The notes beneath the pieces were generated by a model. That model saw nothing but the letters and a program-made list of their open reading frames with translations. It did no database searches and was not told the DNA's origin. 64,000 nucleotides of DNA from Novosphingobium sp. Chol11 (lineage in GTDB: Bacteria > Pseudomonadota > Alphaproteobacteria > Sphingomonadales > Sphingomonadaceae): positions 305,624-369,623 of the forward strand of contig NZ_OBMU01000003.1 of assembly GCF_900218065.1 (NCBI RefSeq), read 5' to 3'. Within the stretch, counting starts at the first letter, position 1, and each line of letters opens with the position of its first letter. A program made the position numbers and the translations under genes. Positions 54,768-63,073 of this stretch are shown in pieces.

Positions 54768-56117
54768 TCAGCCGCGCGCCACCGCCTCGCTCGTCACCGC
54801 ATAGCTGCGCAGCCCGGACCATGCGGCCAGAGCAGCGAAGAGCGAAGCACAGAAGCCCACCGTCGCCAGCGCCGGGCCGATCTGCCCCTGCCCGCCAAAC
54901 AAGGCGCTGTCGATCAGCGGCACGATGGCGGTCCCGAGCGACAATCCCACCAGACTGTTGGCAAGCAGGAACAGCGCAGCGCCCGTCGCCCGCATGCTCG
55001 GCGGCGTTGCAAGCTGGATCGCGGCCAGCGAGCAGCCGAAATAGCCGTTGAAGCAAAAGGTCAGCAGGGAAAAGAACAGCAGCAACAGCGTCGCCGACGG
55101 CATGATCGGCGCAAGGGCGGCCGGGACCAGGCACAGGAAGGCGAGGATCATCGTCATCCGCAAATTGGCATCGCGAACGCCCTTCAGCGACAGCCTCTCC
55201 GCCGCGAACCCGCCAGCCAGCGACCCGAGGCTCCCGAGGACGAGATAGATCAAGCCGAGACGGAGGGACGCCTGACCCGCTGTCATGCCAAATGTGCGGA
55301 TCAGCAGCGTCGGATACCAGGCCATCAGACCATAACCCATGATCCCCAGCAATGTGGAATTGCCGTAGATCGCGGCGAACGTCCGCCAGTGCGCGCGCAG
55401 ATGCGACAGCGCGGCGCGCAACGGCATGCCCGCGCTTACCCATCCCGCCCGGCGCGCCGGTTCACGCGCGAGGAAAACAAGCGCCGTCACCACCAGGCCG
55501 GGCAGCGCCACCAGAATGAAGGCCGCGCGCCATGTCGGCATCGGCCCGACTCCGGGAACCATCAAGGCCCCCTGCTCGGCGACCATGTCAACCACAGCGC
55601 CCCCCACCAGCAACGCCAGTCCGCCGCCGATCGTGATGCCGAGATTGTAGATCGCCATCGCCCGTGAAAGCTGCGCGGGCGGATAGGCATCGCTCAGCCA
55701 GCTATGGGCGGATGGAGAAAGCGACGCTTCGCCCAATCCCACGCCCATCCGCGCGGCGAACAGATGGGCATAGCTTCCCGCAAAGCCGCAAAGGGCCGTG
55801 CAGGCGCTCCAGAATAATACGCCCACCGCGATGATCCGGCGGCGGCTGATCCTGTCGGCCAGCATGCCGATGGGGATCCCAACGACCGCGTACAGCATGG
55901 CGAAGGCCAGCCCCTGCAACAAGCCGACCTGCAAATCGCTGAGGCCCAGATCCTGTTTGATCGGCTCGACCATCAGGCTCAAAATCTGTCGGTCGACGAA
56001 GGACAATATGTAGGCAAGAAGGAATATGCCAAGCGCGACATGGGCCCGCCGCAAACTGGTCCTGCCGCCGGCTTCGACAGATTCTTCCCTGCTCACTCGC
56101 TCATCCCCTCGCGCCAC
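54768..56117 (-). CDS. MFS transporter (Spinster-like)
   Basis: 449-aa transporter with twelve membrane helices. The first-loop motif is GMLADRISRRRIIAVG, and the N-terminal FLLAYILSFVDRQILSLMVEPIKQDLGLSDLQVGLLQG is typical of the Spinster-like group in sphingomonads. It is divergent from sulfatase 2, sharing a 158-bp promoter region with a GTAC-N11-GTAC repeat. It likely moves the sulfatase product across the inner membrane; this is inference. Confidence 0.93.
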   Translation of the reverse strand: MARGDERVSREESVEAGGRTSLRRAHVALGIFLLAYILSFVDRQILSLMVEPIKQDLGLSDLQVGLLQGLAFAMLYAVVGIPIGMLADRISRRRIIAVGVLFWSACTALCGFAGSYAHLFAARMGVGLGEASLSPSAHSWLSDAYPPAQLSRAMAIYNLGITIGGGLALLVGGAVVDMVAEQGALMVPGVGPMPTWRAAFILVALPGLVVTALVFLAREPARRAGWVSAGMPLRAALSHLRAHWRTFAAIYGNSTLLGIMGYGLMAWYPTLLIRTFGMTAGQASLRLGLIYLVLGSLGSLAGGFAAERLSLKGVRDANLRMTMILAFLCLVPAALAPIMPSATLLLLFFSLLTFCFNGYFGCSLAAIQLATPPSMRATGAALFLLANSLVGLSLGTAIVPLIDSALFGGQGQIGPALATVGFCASLFAALAAWSGLRSYAVTSEAVARG

Positions 56118-56231
56118 GGCTTTTGATTCCGCCCTGAATTGTCGTGCGTCTCTGCAGATTTTAGGGGGGAAAGGTCAAGCTTGGACATCGACGCACTTAG
56201 GCGTGACGCTAAATCATTGCCATGGCCATCT

Positions 56232-56250
56232 GTACTATATAGTATCGTAC
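56232..56250. promoter_or_regulatory. Operator-like repeat GTACTAT-N5-ATCGTAC upstream of sulfatase 2
   Basis: Outer GTAC arms lie 11 bp apart, as in the repeats at 1418-1436 and 3331-3349. The first bases after each arm differ, but the 19-bp size and end symmetry are the same. The flanking T and A extend it to TGTAC...GTACA. An embedded palindrome ACTATATAGT at 56234-56243 might be a promoter element. It lies 26 bp before the sulfatase start and 115 bp before the MFS start. Confidence 0.5.
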
Positions 56251-56275
56251 ATAGATGATGGAGGAGGTTGGCGAG

Positions 56276-58579
56276 ATGAAGAATGTGCGGCGGCTTTTAA
56301 GAACCCTGGCTCTCTCAGCGGCTGGAGTGACCGCAATGGCCCAAGCCCAGCCTCCCGCCACGACCTCAGCCCCCACGGCCGCCCCTTCGTCACCTCGATA
56401 TGTGCGCCAAGCGCCGAAGGGAGCACCCAACATCGTTCTCGTGCTGCTCGATGATGTCGGCTTTGGCGCCACCTCGACGTTCGGCGGCCCGGCGCAAACG
56501 ACGACGCTCGACCGGCTGGCCCGCGATGGGCTGCGCTACAATCGTTTCCACACGACCGCGATCTGCTCGCCGACGCGCGCATCCCTGCTGACGGGCCGTA
56601 ATCCGCATGCCACCGGGATCGGCTCCGTCATGAATTCAGCCGACGGACGGCCGGGCTATAGCGGGTTCCAGGGCAAGGATACCGCAACGATCGCCCGTAT
56701 CCTGCGTGAGAATGGCTATGCGACCGGGGCCTTTGGCAAATGGCACCAGACGCCCGATTGGGAACTGAGCCAGGCGGGCCCGTTCGACCGCTGGCCTACG
56801 GGAGAGGGCTTCGACACCTTCTACGGCTTTCAGGGTGGAGAGACCGATCAGTTCAACCCGACACTCTATCAGGGCACCACGCCAGTCATGCGGCCAGCGG
56901 GCGACAATTATCACCTGACGGAAGATCTCGCTGCCCGCGCGGCGGATTGGGTTCACACCATCGGCTCCTCAGCGCCCGGCCGACCCTTCTTCCTCTATTT
57001 TGCGCCGGGCGGCATCCATGCGCCGATTCAGGTGCCCAAGGAATGGATCGACAAATATCGCGGCAAGTTCGACCAGGGCTGGGACAAGATGCGCGAAGAG
57101 ATTTTCGCGCGTCAAAAGAAGCTGGGCGTGATCCCCGCGAACACCAAATTGACGCCGCGCCCGGCGGAAATGCCCGCCTGGGACAGCCTGACCCCCGAAC
57201 AGAAGCGCTTCTCCTCGCGCCTGATGGAAAGCTACGCCGCTTTTCTCGCGCACACGGACGCGCAAGTCGGCAAGCTGGTGGACGAACTCAAGGCGAACGG
57301 CCAGTTCGACAACACGCTCTTCATCTATGTCGTCGGCGACAATGGCGCGAGCGCGGAAGGCGGGCTGGAAGGCAGCCTCGATTATATGGGCAGGCTGACC
57401 GGCGTGTCGCCCTCGCCTGACGCAAAGTCATTCGCCCGCATCGATGAAATCGGCGGCCCTTCGACCTATGCCCATGTCAACTCCGCCTGGGCCTGGGCGT
57501 CGGACACGCCCTTCCAATGGACGAAGACGGTCGCCTCCCATCTTGGCGGAACGCGTAACGCCATGGTGCTCAGCTGGCCCAACCGGATCGAGCAGAAGGG
57601 CGGCATCCGCAGCCAGTTCGGCCATGTGAACGACATCGTCCCCACCATATTGGAAGTCACCGGCATCCCGACACCAGCCGAAGTCGATGGTGTACGGCAA
57701 AAGCCGATGAACGGCGTCAGCCTCGCCTACAGCTTCAACGATCCCAAGGCGCGCGAGCGGCACACAACCCAATATTTCGAAGTCTTCGGCAATCGCTCCA
57801 TCTATCATGATGGCTGGATGGCCTCGGCCTTCCATGGCCGCTATCCCTGGATGGCCTATGCCCCCAGGGAGCGCCCGCTGGAAGAAGACAAGTGGGAACT
57901 GTACGACCTTCGCACCGACTTCTCCCAATCCAATGATCTTGCCGCGAAGAACCCTAAGAAGCTGGAAGAGTTGAAGGCGCTCTTCATGACGGTAGCTGCG
58001 GCCAATCAGCTCCTGCCGCTGGGCGGCCAGGTGCTCGACAAGAGCAAGCTTCCCGATCCAACCGGCGGCCGCCGCTCTGCGGACTACCGCCAGGGCGACA
58101 TCGGCGTTCCAGAGGTATCGCTGCCTCGCCTGTTCAGCCGTTCCTGGACCATGCGAGCCACCATCGATGCGACGCCAGGCGCGCGGGGCGTAGTTGCGGC
58201 GCTGGGCGGAACGGACTCCGGCATGGCGCTCTATCTCGATGGCGAAGGACGGCCCAAATTCACCTATCGTCTCTACGATGTGAAGACCGTCGATCTGCTC
58301 GCCCCTGCTCCCCTGTCATCGGGCAAGCACAGCATCCAGGTGGATTTCGACTATGCGGGCGGCGGCTTTGGCAAGGGCGGCACGTTGAAGATGACGGTGG
58401 ACGATCAGCCGATCGCTTCCGATACCATCCCGGCCAACCCCGTCTTCTTCAGCATCCACGAAACGTTCGGCGTGGGCCTCGACACGGGAGCGCCCGTGGG
58501 CAGCTATTCGTCCGATGCTCCGCTCGGCTACCCCATCAGCGGCGCGAAGGTCGACAAGGTGACCATCCGCACCCGGTAA
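56276..58579 (+). CDS. Formylglycine-dependent sulfatase 2 (arylsulfatase family, 767 aa)
   Basis: Paralogue of sulfatase 1 with the same layout. A signal peptide (ending AMAQAQ) is followed by metal ligands in LLDDVGFGATSTFGGP. The FGly motif is CSPTRASLLTGRN with Cys98, then GKWHQ and VGDNGASAEGG, with a C-terminal beta-sandwich. The ATG at 56276 has GGAGG 8 bp upstream, so it is preferred over 56255. It is divergent from an MFS transporter and is followed by a strong hairpin. It is probably periplasmic. The substrate differs from or overlaps that of sulfatase 1; the sequence cannot say which. Confidence 0.94.
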   Translation: MKNVRRLLRTLALSAAGVTAMAQAQPPATTSAPTAAPSSPRYVRQAPKGAPNIVLVLLDDVGFGATSTFGGPAQTTTLDRLARDGLRYNRFHTTAICSPTRASLLTGRNPHATGIGSVMNSADGRPGYSGFQGKDTATIARILRENGYATGAFGKWHQTPDWELSQAGPFDRWPTGEGFDTFYGFQGGETDQFNPTLYQGTTPVMRPAGDNYHLTEDLAARAADWVHTIGSSAPGRPFFLYFAPGGIHAPIQVPKEWIDKYRGKFDQGWDKMREEIFARQKKLGVIPANTKLTPRPAEMPAWDSLTPEQKRFSSRLMESYAAFLAHTDAQVGKLVDELKANGQFDNTLFIYVVGDNGASAEGGLEGSLDYMGRLTGVSPSPDAKSFARIDEIGGPSTYAHVNSAWAWASDTPFQWTKTVASHLGGTRNAMVLSWPNRIEQKGGIRSQFGHVNDIVPTILEVTGIPTPAEVDGVRQKPMNGVSLAYSFNDPKARERHTTQYFEVFGNRSIYHDGWMASAFHGRYPWMAYAPRERPLEEDKWELYDLRTDFSQSNDLAAKNPKKLEELKALFMTVAAANQLLPLGGQVLDKSKLPDPTGGRRSADYRQGDIGVPEVSLPRLFSRSWTMRATIDATPGARGVVAALGGTDSGMALYLDGEGRPKFTYRLYDVKTVDLLAPAPLSSGKHSIQVDFDYAGGGFGKGGTLKMTVDDQPIASDTIPANPVFFSIHETFGVGLDTGAPVGSYSSDAPLGYPISGAKVDKVTIRTR

Positions 58580-58585
58580 CCGACC

Positions 58586-58625
58586 CTGCGCAGGGCGGCC
58601 CATCGAAAGGGCTCGCCCTGTGCAG
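58586..58625. terminator. Strong bidirectional hairpin terminator
   Basis: CTGCGCAGGGCG (58586-58597) pairs with CGCCCTGTGCAG (58614-58625) with one G/T, and an inner GCCC/GGGC pair extends it with a bulge. It lies between convergent sulfatase 2 and a low-complexity protein gene. Confidence 0.75.
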
Positions 58626-58635
58626 CCATGGCCAG

Positions 58636-59052
58636 CTATTTGGACGTCGTCGTCTGACGATCGATCACGGGCTTTTCGCCACGTTCCTTGTAGATCGACA
58701 TGGAGCGGGATCGAACCTGCCCATCCTTGCGCACATGGGTGTTGGTCATTGACCGCGCCCGCTCGTCATCATCGCGCGCGGTGGCGACGGAACGCTGCCG
58801 AGCCATATTGTCATTGAACTTGGCACGCGAGTCCGTGGTCGCCGTGCCGCCATCCGCGGCCGTGGCGGTGCCGCCACCCGATACGCCGACGCTGTTCGCG
58901 TCCGTGGTGCCGGAACCATAGGTGCCAGCGGACACGTCGCCGGTCGTCGGGGTGGAGGATTGGGAAGCCGCGCTGTTGGTCTGCGCGGAAACACCGCCCG
59001 CGCCAGCCAGACAGGCCGACGCCAGGATTATAGCTATTGCTCGCTTCATCAT
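58636..59052 (-). CDS. Exported Ser/Thr/Gly-rich small protein A
   Basis: About 138-aa secreted protein. A signal peptide (KRAIAIILASACLAGAGGVSAQ) is followed by a low-complexity Ser/Thr/Gly region (TYGSGTTDANSVGVSGGGTA) and a charged C-terminal part (AKFNDNMARQRSVATARDDDERARSM). Tandem ATGs lie at 59047-59052; the first overlaps the upstream stop as ATGA, indicating translational coupling to protein B. The TYGSGT motif is shared with protein C. Likely a surface or matrix protein, but no family is recognised. Confidence 0.7.
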   Translation of the reverse strand: MMKRAIAIILASACLAGAGGVSAQTNSAASQSSTPTTGDVSAGTYGSGTTDANSVGVSGGGTATAADGGTATTDSRAKFNDNMARQRSVATARDDDERARSMTNTHVRKDGQVRSRSMSIYKERGEKPVIDRQTTTSK

Positions 59053-59375
59053 TCGTTCCTTTCCGGTCGCTCGTCGATGATGATCCGGCATCCTTCCGGC
59101 CCCCGCGTCACTGTCATGGATCGCCCGGAACCATCGGACGAGCTGGACGCACTGGACGATGCCCTGGACCCGCCTGCCGATGAGGAAGAGGCACTGACAT
59201 GCGACGAAGCATGCGCGCCATGCGAACTGCTCGACGCAGCCGAAGCGCCTTGTCCTTCATCCGCTATGACAGACGTTTCGACACGGCCATCAGCGAAAAT
59301 ATGGGTGCGACGGCACGTTCCGTCCGGCGACTGAACGCCTGCCGCCGCCGCGATCATCATGATGATGGGTCCCAT
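59049..59375 (-). CDS. Ser-rich small protein B with Cys pair
   Basis: 108-aa protein. It starts MGPIIMMIAAAAGVQSPDGTCRRTHIF, then has a Ser/Ala/His-rich tract of about 40 residues, then SGRSMTVTRGPEGCRIIIDE. One Cys lies before and one after the serine tract, and the hydrophobic N-terminus is weak as a signal. ATG 59373-59375 follows AAAGGTG, which lies in the arm of a large hairpin. Coupled to protein A by an ATGA overlap. Family unknown. Confidence 0.62.
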   Translation of the reverse strand: MGPIIMMIAAAAGVQSPDGTCRRTHIFADGRVETSVIADEGQGASAASSSSHGAHASSHVSASSSSAGGSRASSSASSSSDGSGRSMTVTRGPEGCRIIIDERPERNE

Positions 59376-59381
59376 GGTGAC

Positions 59382-59420
59382 ACCTTTCTTGGGGACAAGC
59401 ATGCTTGTCCCCAAAAGGTG
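59382..59420 (-). repeat. Large hairpin with a 26-bp perfect palindrome at the start of protein B gene
   Basis: A 26-bp perfect palindrome occupies 59389-59414, with centre GCATGC and ends TTGGGG...CCCCAA. CACCTT on one side and AAGGTG on the other extend it to about 39 bp with one unpaired base. On the minus-strand transcript the AAGGTG arm is the ribosome site of protein B, so the hairpin could hide it. There is no T-run, which argues against a simple terminator. Confidence 0.7.
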
Positions 59421-59429
59421 GGAGTAAAA

Positions 59430-59849
59430 TCAGCGAGACGGGTTGGTGGAATTCGCCGTGGAATCACCATAGACCTCGCCGGTCGAGCCATTGCGATCCG
59501 TCGATCCATAGGCGTCGATCGACGTCGAAGTGCTCTGCGATCCCGTACCGCTGGCCGAACCGCCAGCCGTCACACCGCCCGTCGCGCGATCACGATCGGT
59601 ATAGATGGTGCCCGAACCATAGGTGGACGCCGAATTGGATGTCGCGCCGTCGCGGCGGCTCTCACGGTCATGGCGCTTTGCCTTGTGCTTGCCGTGGGCG
59701 CGGTCGTTGCTGCCTGCGGTCGCCCCGCCAGCCACCGAACCTTCAGGAGTGGACGCCGATACGCCACCGCCTGCCGTCGTTTGAGCGATCGCGCTCGTTC
59801 CAAGCAGGCCCGCGGCGGCCAGAGTAGCGATAATCATTCCGTTGCGCAT
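59430..59849 (-). CDS. Exported Ser/Thr/Gly-rich small protein C
   Basis: 139-aa exported protein. The signal is MRNGMIIATLAAAGLLGTSAIAQ, followed by a Gly/Ser/Thr-rich body with a short basic segment (AHGKHKAKRHDRESRRDG), then SASTYGSGTIYTDRDRATGG. It ends NSTNPSR. Start ATG 59847-59849 follows AAGGAGAG. The TYGSGT motif matches protein A, so the two look like members of one family. First gene of the three-gene set. Confidence 0.7.
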   Translation of the reverse strand: MRNGMIIATLAAAGLLGTSAIAQTTAGGGVSASTPEGSVAGGATAGSNDRAHGKHKAKRHDRESRRDGATSNSASTYGSGTIYTDRDRATGGVTAGGSASGTGSQSTSTSIDAYGSTDRNGSTGEVYGDSTANSTNPSR

Positions 59850-60129
59850 AATGCTCTCCTTCCATGATTGTCCTGATGCAGCGCATGAGGTCAGTGCACA
59901 GCGCAAGGGGAGTGAATTAGTTCAACGACTTGCCGCAGCTTTTCTGTCGCCCTGTCGTGTCTAAACCCAGGATGAACAGAGATCATGCAGTGAAAGTGCG
60001 GCGATCCGGCAATCATGCTAAATTAAATGCACCCCTAGAACCAATATCCTTTCCGCGCATTTCTACGAACAACAATGGACTTGTGCCCGGTGCTACCGGT
60101 CATATCCATGGCGGTTCCAGGAGAATGCA
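59850..60129. other. Divergent promoter region, no gene seen
   Basis: About 280 bp between protein C and the 97-aa gene. It is somewhat AT-rich around 59995-60070. I see no RNA gene or repeat. Promoters for both neighbours should lie here. Confidence 0.5.
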
Positions 60130-60423
60130 ATGAGCACGAAGATAGAATATAGTTTTTCGACCCGCCGCGAGGCTGAACTGGCGGTGGAGCATCTGGTGCA
60201 GGAACATGGGTTCGAACGCACCGACATCTTCATCGAACCCAAGGGATCGAACAACAGTGTCGGCGAGGAGATCAGCGGAAGCGACGCCGCCGCTCCTCTG
60301 GAAGAAGAACGGGACGACGCACCGCTGGAAACGCCGATCCTCGTATCGATCGACCTGAACGACGACAGCCGCGCCACTCTTGTCAATGACGTTTTCAGCG
60401 AAGCGGGCGGCAACAGGTCCTGA
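60130..60423 (+). CDS. Small conserved-type acidic protein (97 aa)
   Basis: 97-aa soluble acidic protein (KIEYSFSTRREAELAVEHLVQEHGFERTDIFIEPKG, an acidic middle, then ILVSIDLNDDSRATLVNDVFSEAGG). The alternating pattern fits a small alpha/beta fold, perhaps of the general-stress GsiB or YflT type, but I do not recognise a family. ATG 60130 follows GGAGAATGCA. It is convergent with the flavoprotein gene. Confidence 0.68.
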   Translation: MSTKIEYSFSTRREAELAVEHLVQEHGFERTDIFIEPKGSNNSVGEEISGSDAAAPLEEERDDAPLETPILVSIDLNDDSRATLVNDVFSEAGGNRS

Positions 60424-60438
60424 GGATAGAGCCTGCGA

Positions 60439-62214
60439 CTATTCCGAACCGGCGCGGCCCGCAATCGCGCGAGCAGCGCGTCGGCCGGAATAGATGCAGT
60501 CGGCATAGGAAAGGCCGCTGACATACAGGTTGGAACAGATGCCGACCGCGTTGCGCCCGGCGGCGTATAGCCCCGGAACCAAGCCGCCATCGCGGCGCAC
60601 CTGCCCCGTCCGCTCGTCAACCGCCAGGCCGCCCACCGTCATGCAGGCGATGGGAAAAAGCTGCGCATCGACCGATGCATCGATGGCATAATAGGGGCCC
60701 TGCTCCAACGGCAGCATCTCATCCGCCGCCTTGTGGAACCGGTCCTTGGCTTCTCCTTTTGCCGCGCGGTTGTAAGCAGCGACCTCCGCCGCGAATGTCG
60801 CGGGATCGAAACCCATCTTCCGCGCCAGATCTTCGGGCGTCCGTCCCTTCTTGGCGGCGAAGAAGCAGTTGACGATCGTGATGTCCCGCTGAAAGCCCAA
60901 TGTGCCACGGCGGAAAGCATCGCGCAGCGCTTTCCGGAACAATCTGCGGTCCAATATGATGTAGCCCCGCCCGCCATTGCGTTCGACCATCTCGTCGCCG
61001 ATCCGCGCGCCATACCAGGTCTCGTTGACGAAGCGTTCGCCACGGCCATTGACCAGCATCCCCTGCCCCCATGCTTCGGGCGGAGAGAGGAAGCGCCATG
61101 CGGACACGCGCCCCATCAACTCGGTCGCGGCGCCAGCCGTCACGCCCAGCATGATCCCGCTGCCATTGTCGCCCAGCGTGCCATTGGGCAGTCCGGGCGC
61201 ATATTCGGGTGCGAAATGTTGGACCATCGGCGGATTGCAGATGAAGCCTCCAGCGCTCAGCACCAATCCCTTGCGCGCCCGGATCCAGCTGCTCTTGCGC
61301 ACGCTGCTCTCCAGGCTCCGCGCCTTGGCGAGATAGCGATAGCCTACGGCAATGGTGATGCGTGATCCCGGAAAAGTGCCGGGCAGCATCGACATCCATT
61401 TGCCGGCAAGGGCGATGTAGCGCGAATGTTTGCGCCGCGTCTCGGGCTCGGCAAACTCCTCGATCCGCACGCCGATGACGCGGCCTTCGCTGTCCAGCGC
61501 CAGTTGCCGGGCTTCCGCCCCGGATCGGAACATCATGCCCTTGGCGAGGGCGCTCGCCCGCAAGGCATTGTACATGCCCGCACCCACGCCCCAGGGCTTG
61601 TTGCCATTGCGGAAATGAACCCGGTGGCCACGCGCGGCGGGCTGCGTCAGGTCGCGATAAGGCCCCGCCAGGCTGCTGTCAGGATGATAGAGGAATTTGT
61701 CGATGGGCGGATAAGAGGTCTTGCCGGGATGATAGCTTGCCTGGAACGGCGCGCCGTGGCTGCGCAGCCATTCGAACGTGCCTGCGCTGCTCTCGCAGAA
61801 ATCGCGCAGCGTCTCGTCGGAAACGATGCCGCCCGTCTCCATCTTCAGATAGGCGAACATGCGCTCCGGATCATCCGTGATCCCCGCTTCGTGCTGGATC
61901 GACGTGCCGCCACCGGCATAATAGACGCCGCCATTGGCCGCCGACGATCCCCCGCCATCATATTGATCGACGGCAATGACGCTCAGGCCCTCTTCCAGTC
62001 CGTGCAAGGCAGCCGCGATCCCCGCGCCGCCAAGGCCCACGACCACCATATCCGCTTCCTCGTCCCACGAATGAGCGTCCGGATCAGCGACATGCAGCGG
62101 CGCTTCGATCGCGAGGCCCCAATCCTTTATCGCCTTCCCACCAGGCGGAACGGGTGCGTGATCCGGCTTCTTGCGCGGGTCATGATCCAGGGCAGCCATT
62201 GCGACGTCGGACAT
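60439..62214 (-). CDS. FAD flavoprotein of the KstD / fumarate reductase family
   Basis: 591-aa FAD_binding_2 protein. The nucleotide motif is DMVVVGLGGAGIAAALHGLEEG at about 55-78 and the C-terminal FAD region is PGLYAAGRNAVGI. LVLSAGGFICNPPMV and MTVGGLAVDERTGQVRRDGG are typical of 3-ketosteroid dehydrogenase and fumarate reductase flavoproteins. It should oxidise or reduce a C-C bond. No steroid-specific tyrosine pair could be assigned with confidence. It is divergent from a TetR gene with an operator-like repeat between. The TetR and the KSI-like protein elsewhere make a steroid-like substrate possible. Confidence 0.88.
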   Translation of the reverse strand: MSDVAMAALDHDPRKKPDHAPVPPGGKAIKDWGLAIEAPLHVADPDAHSWDEEADMVVVGLGGAGIAAALHGLEEGLSVIAVDQYDGGGSSAANGGVYYAGGGTSIQHEAGITDDPERMFAYLKMETGGIVSDETLRDFCESSAGTFEWLRSHGAPFQASYHPGKTSYPPIDKFLYHPDSSLAGPYRDLTQPAARGHRVHFRNGNKPWGVGAGMYNALRASALAKGMMFRSGAEARQLALDSEGRVIGVRIEEFAEPETRRKHSRYIALAGKWMSMLPGTFPGSRITIAVGYRYLAKARSLESSVRKSSWIRARKGLVLSAGGFICNPPMVQHFAPEYAPGLPNGTLGDNGSGIMLGVTAGAATELMGRVSAWRFLSPPEAWGQGMLVNGRGERFVNETWYGARIGDEMVERNGGRGYIILDRRLFRKALRDAFRRGTLGFQRDITIVNCFFAAKKGRTPEDLARKMGFDPATFAAEVAAYNRAAKGEAKDRFHKAADEMLPLEQGPYYAIDASVDAQLFPIACMTVGGLAVDERTGQVRRDGGLVPGLYAAGRNAVGICSNLYVSGLSYADCIYSGRRAARAIAGRAGSE

Positions 62215-62270
62215 TCATCTCTCCCCCAGGCGAGAGTCGCCCGCCAGCTCTGATTCAATTTGACATGAAG

Positions 62271-62296
62271 TTGACGATAACTTGTCTATCCGTCAA
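62271..62296. promoter_or_regulatory. Operator-like repeat TTGACGATA ... TATCCGTCAA
   Basis: Outer TTGACG/CGTCAA arms and inner GATA/TATC arms form a nearly perfect inverted repeat, with one extra base in the right arm. It lies between the divergent flavoprotein and TetR genes, 56 bp from the flavoprotein start and 51 bp from the TetR start. It is likely bound by that TetR. Confidence 0.55.
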
Positions 62297-62347
62297 GTTA
62301 AGCTGGAGCGAAAGACATCAACCTCCGGCCGGAAAGGAAAATTGCAG

Positions 62348-62989
62348 ATGGGAACGGTCAGGCAAGCGAGGGAAAAAGGCGGACGACCGGACACCGCCAC
62401 CGCGTTACGCCTGAGCCACGCGATCCTGGACGCCGCCGAACGGACTTTCCTCGCCCAGGGATTTACCGGAGCCAGCATCGAAGCGATCGCCACTGCGGCT
62501 GGCACGAGCAAGCAGACCATCTATGCGCGGTTCGGCAGCAAGGAAAAACTGTTCCTGGCTGTCAGCGAAAGACTGCTCAAACCCAAATTCCCGGTACAGC
62601 CCTCGGGCGACGCCAGCCTCGCCGCCCGGCTCGGCACAGCGGCGCGCCAGATATTGGCAGCCATGCTCGACCCGAAGATGGTGCGGATGTACACCATCAT
62701 CACGGCCGAAGCCCACCGCTTCCCGGAACTCGCCCACGCCGCCGATGACAACCAATCCTTCCCCGCCCGCCTGCTCGTCCTGCACATCATCGAGCGAGCT
62801 TTGGAACGCGGAGAGATTTGCTGCGATGATCCCGCAAGCGCCATGCTGATGTTCCAGGACATGGTCCTCGCCGCCCCCCTCCGCTCCACCGCACTCGGGA
62901 TCAGAAAGTGGAGCCCGCAAGATCTGGAACGTTGGGCCGACAGCGCCGTGGCGATTTTCCTCAACGGGGTGCGATCATCACCGCTTTAA
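62348..62989 (+). CDS. TetR-family regulator
   Basis: 213-aa TetR protein. The HTH is AILDAAERTFLAQGFTGASIEAIATAAGTSKQTIYARFGSKEKLF; a C-terminal TetR_C-type helical domain follows. ATG 62348 follows GGAAAATTGCAG; the longer frame from 62282 crosses the operator-like repeat. It is divergent from the flavoprotein and probably represses it. Confidence 0.88.
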   Translation: MGTVRQAREKGGRPDTATALRLSHAILDAAERTFLAQGFTGASIEAIATAAGTSKQTIYARFGSKEKLFLAVSERLLKPKFPVQPSGDASLAARLGTAARQILAAMLDPKMVRMYTIITAEAHRFPELAHAADDNQSFPARLLVLHIIERALERGEICCDDPASAMLMFQDMVLAAPLRSTALGIRKWSPQDLERWADSAVAIFLNGVRSSPL

Positions 62990-63073
62990 GCCACGCGCAA
63001 CCCTATGCTATGGGGCTCCCTCGAAAGCCATGAATGGCAGGCTATCGTTTCTGGCAGAGGATCAAGCGGCACG

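Noticed and set aside
59389..59414. 26-bp palindrome as a simple rho-independent terminator of protein C
   Set aside because: No T-run follows on either strand, and the arm contains the next gene's ribosome site, so regulation or a repeat element is more likely.
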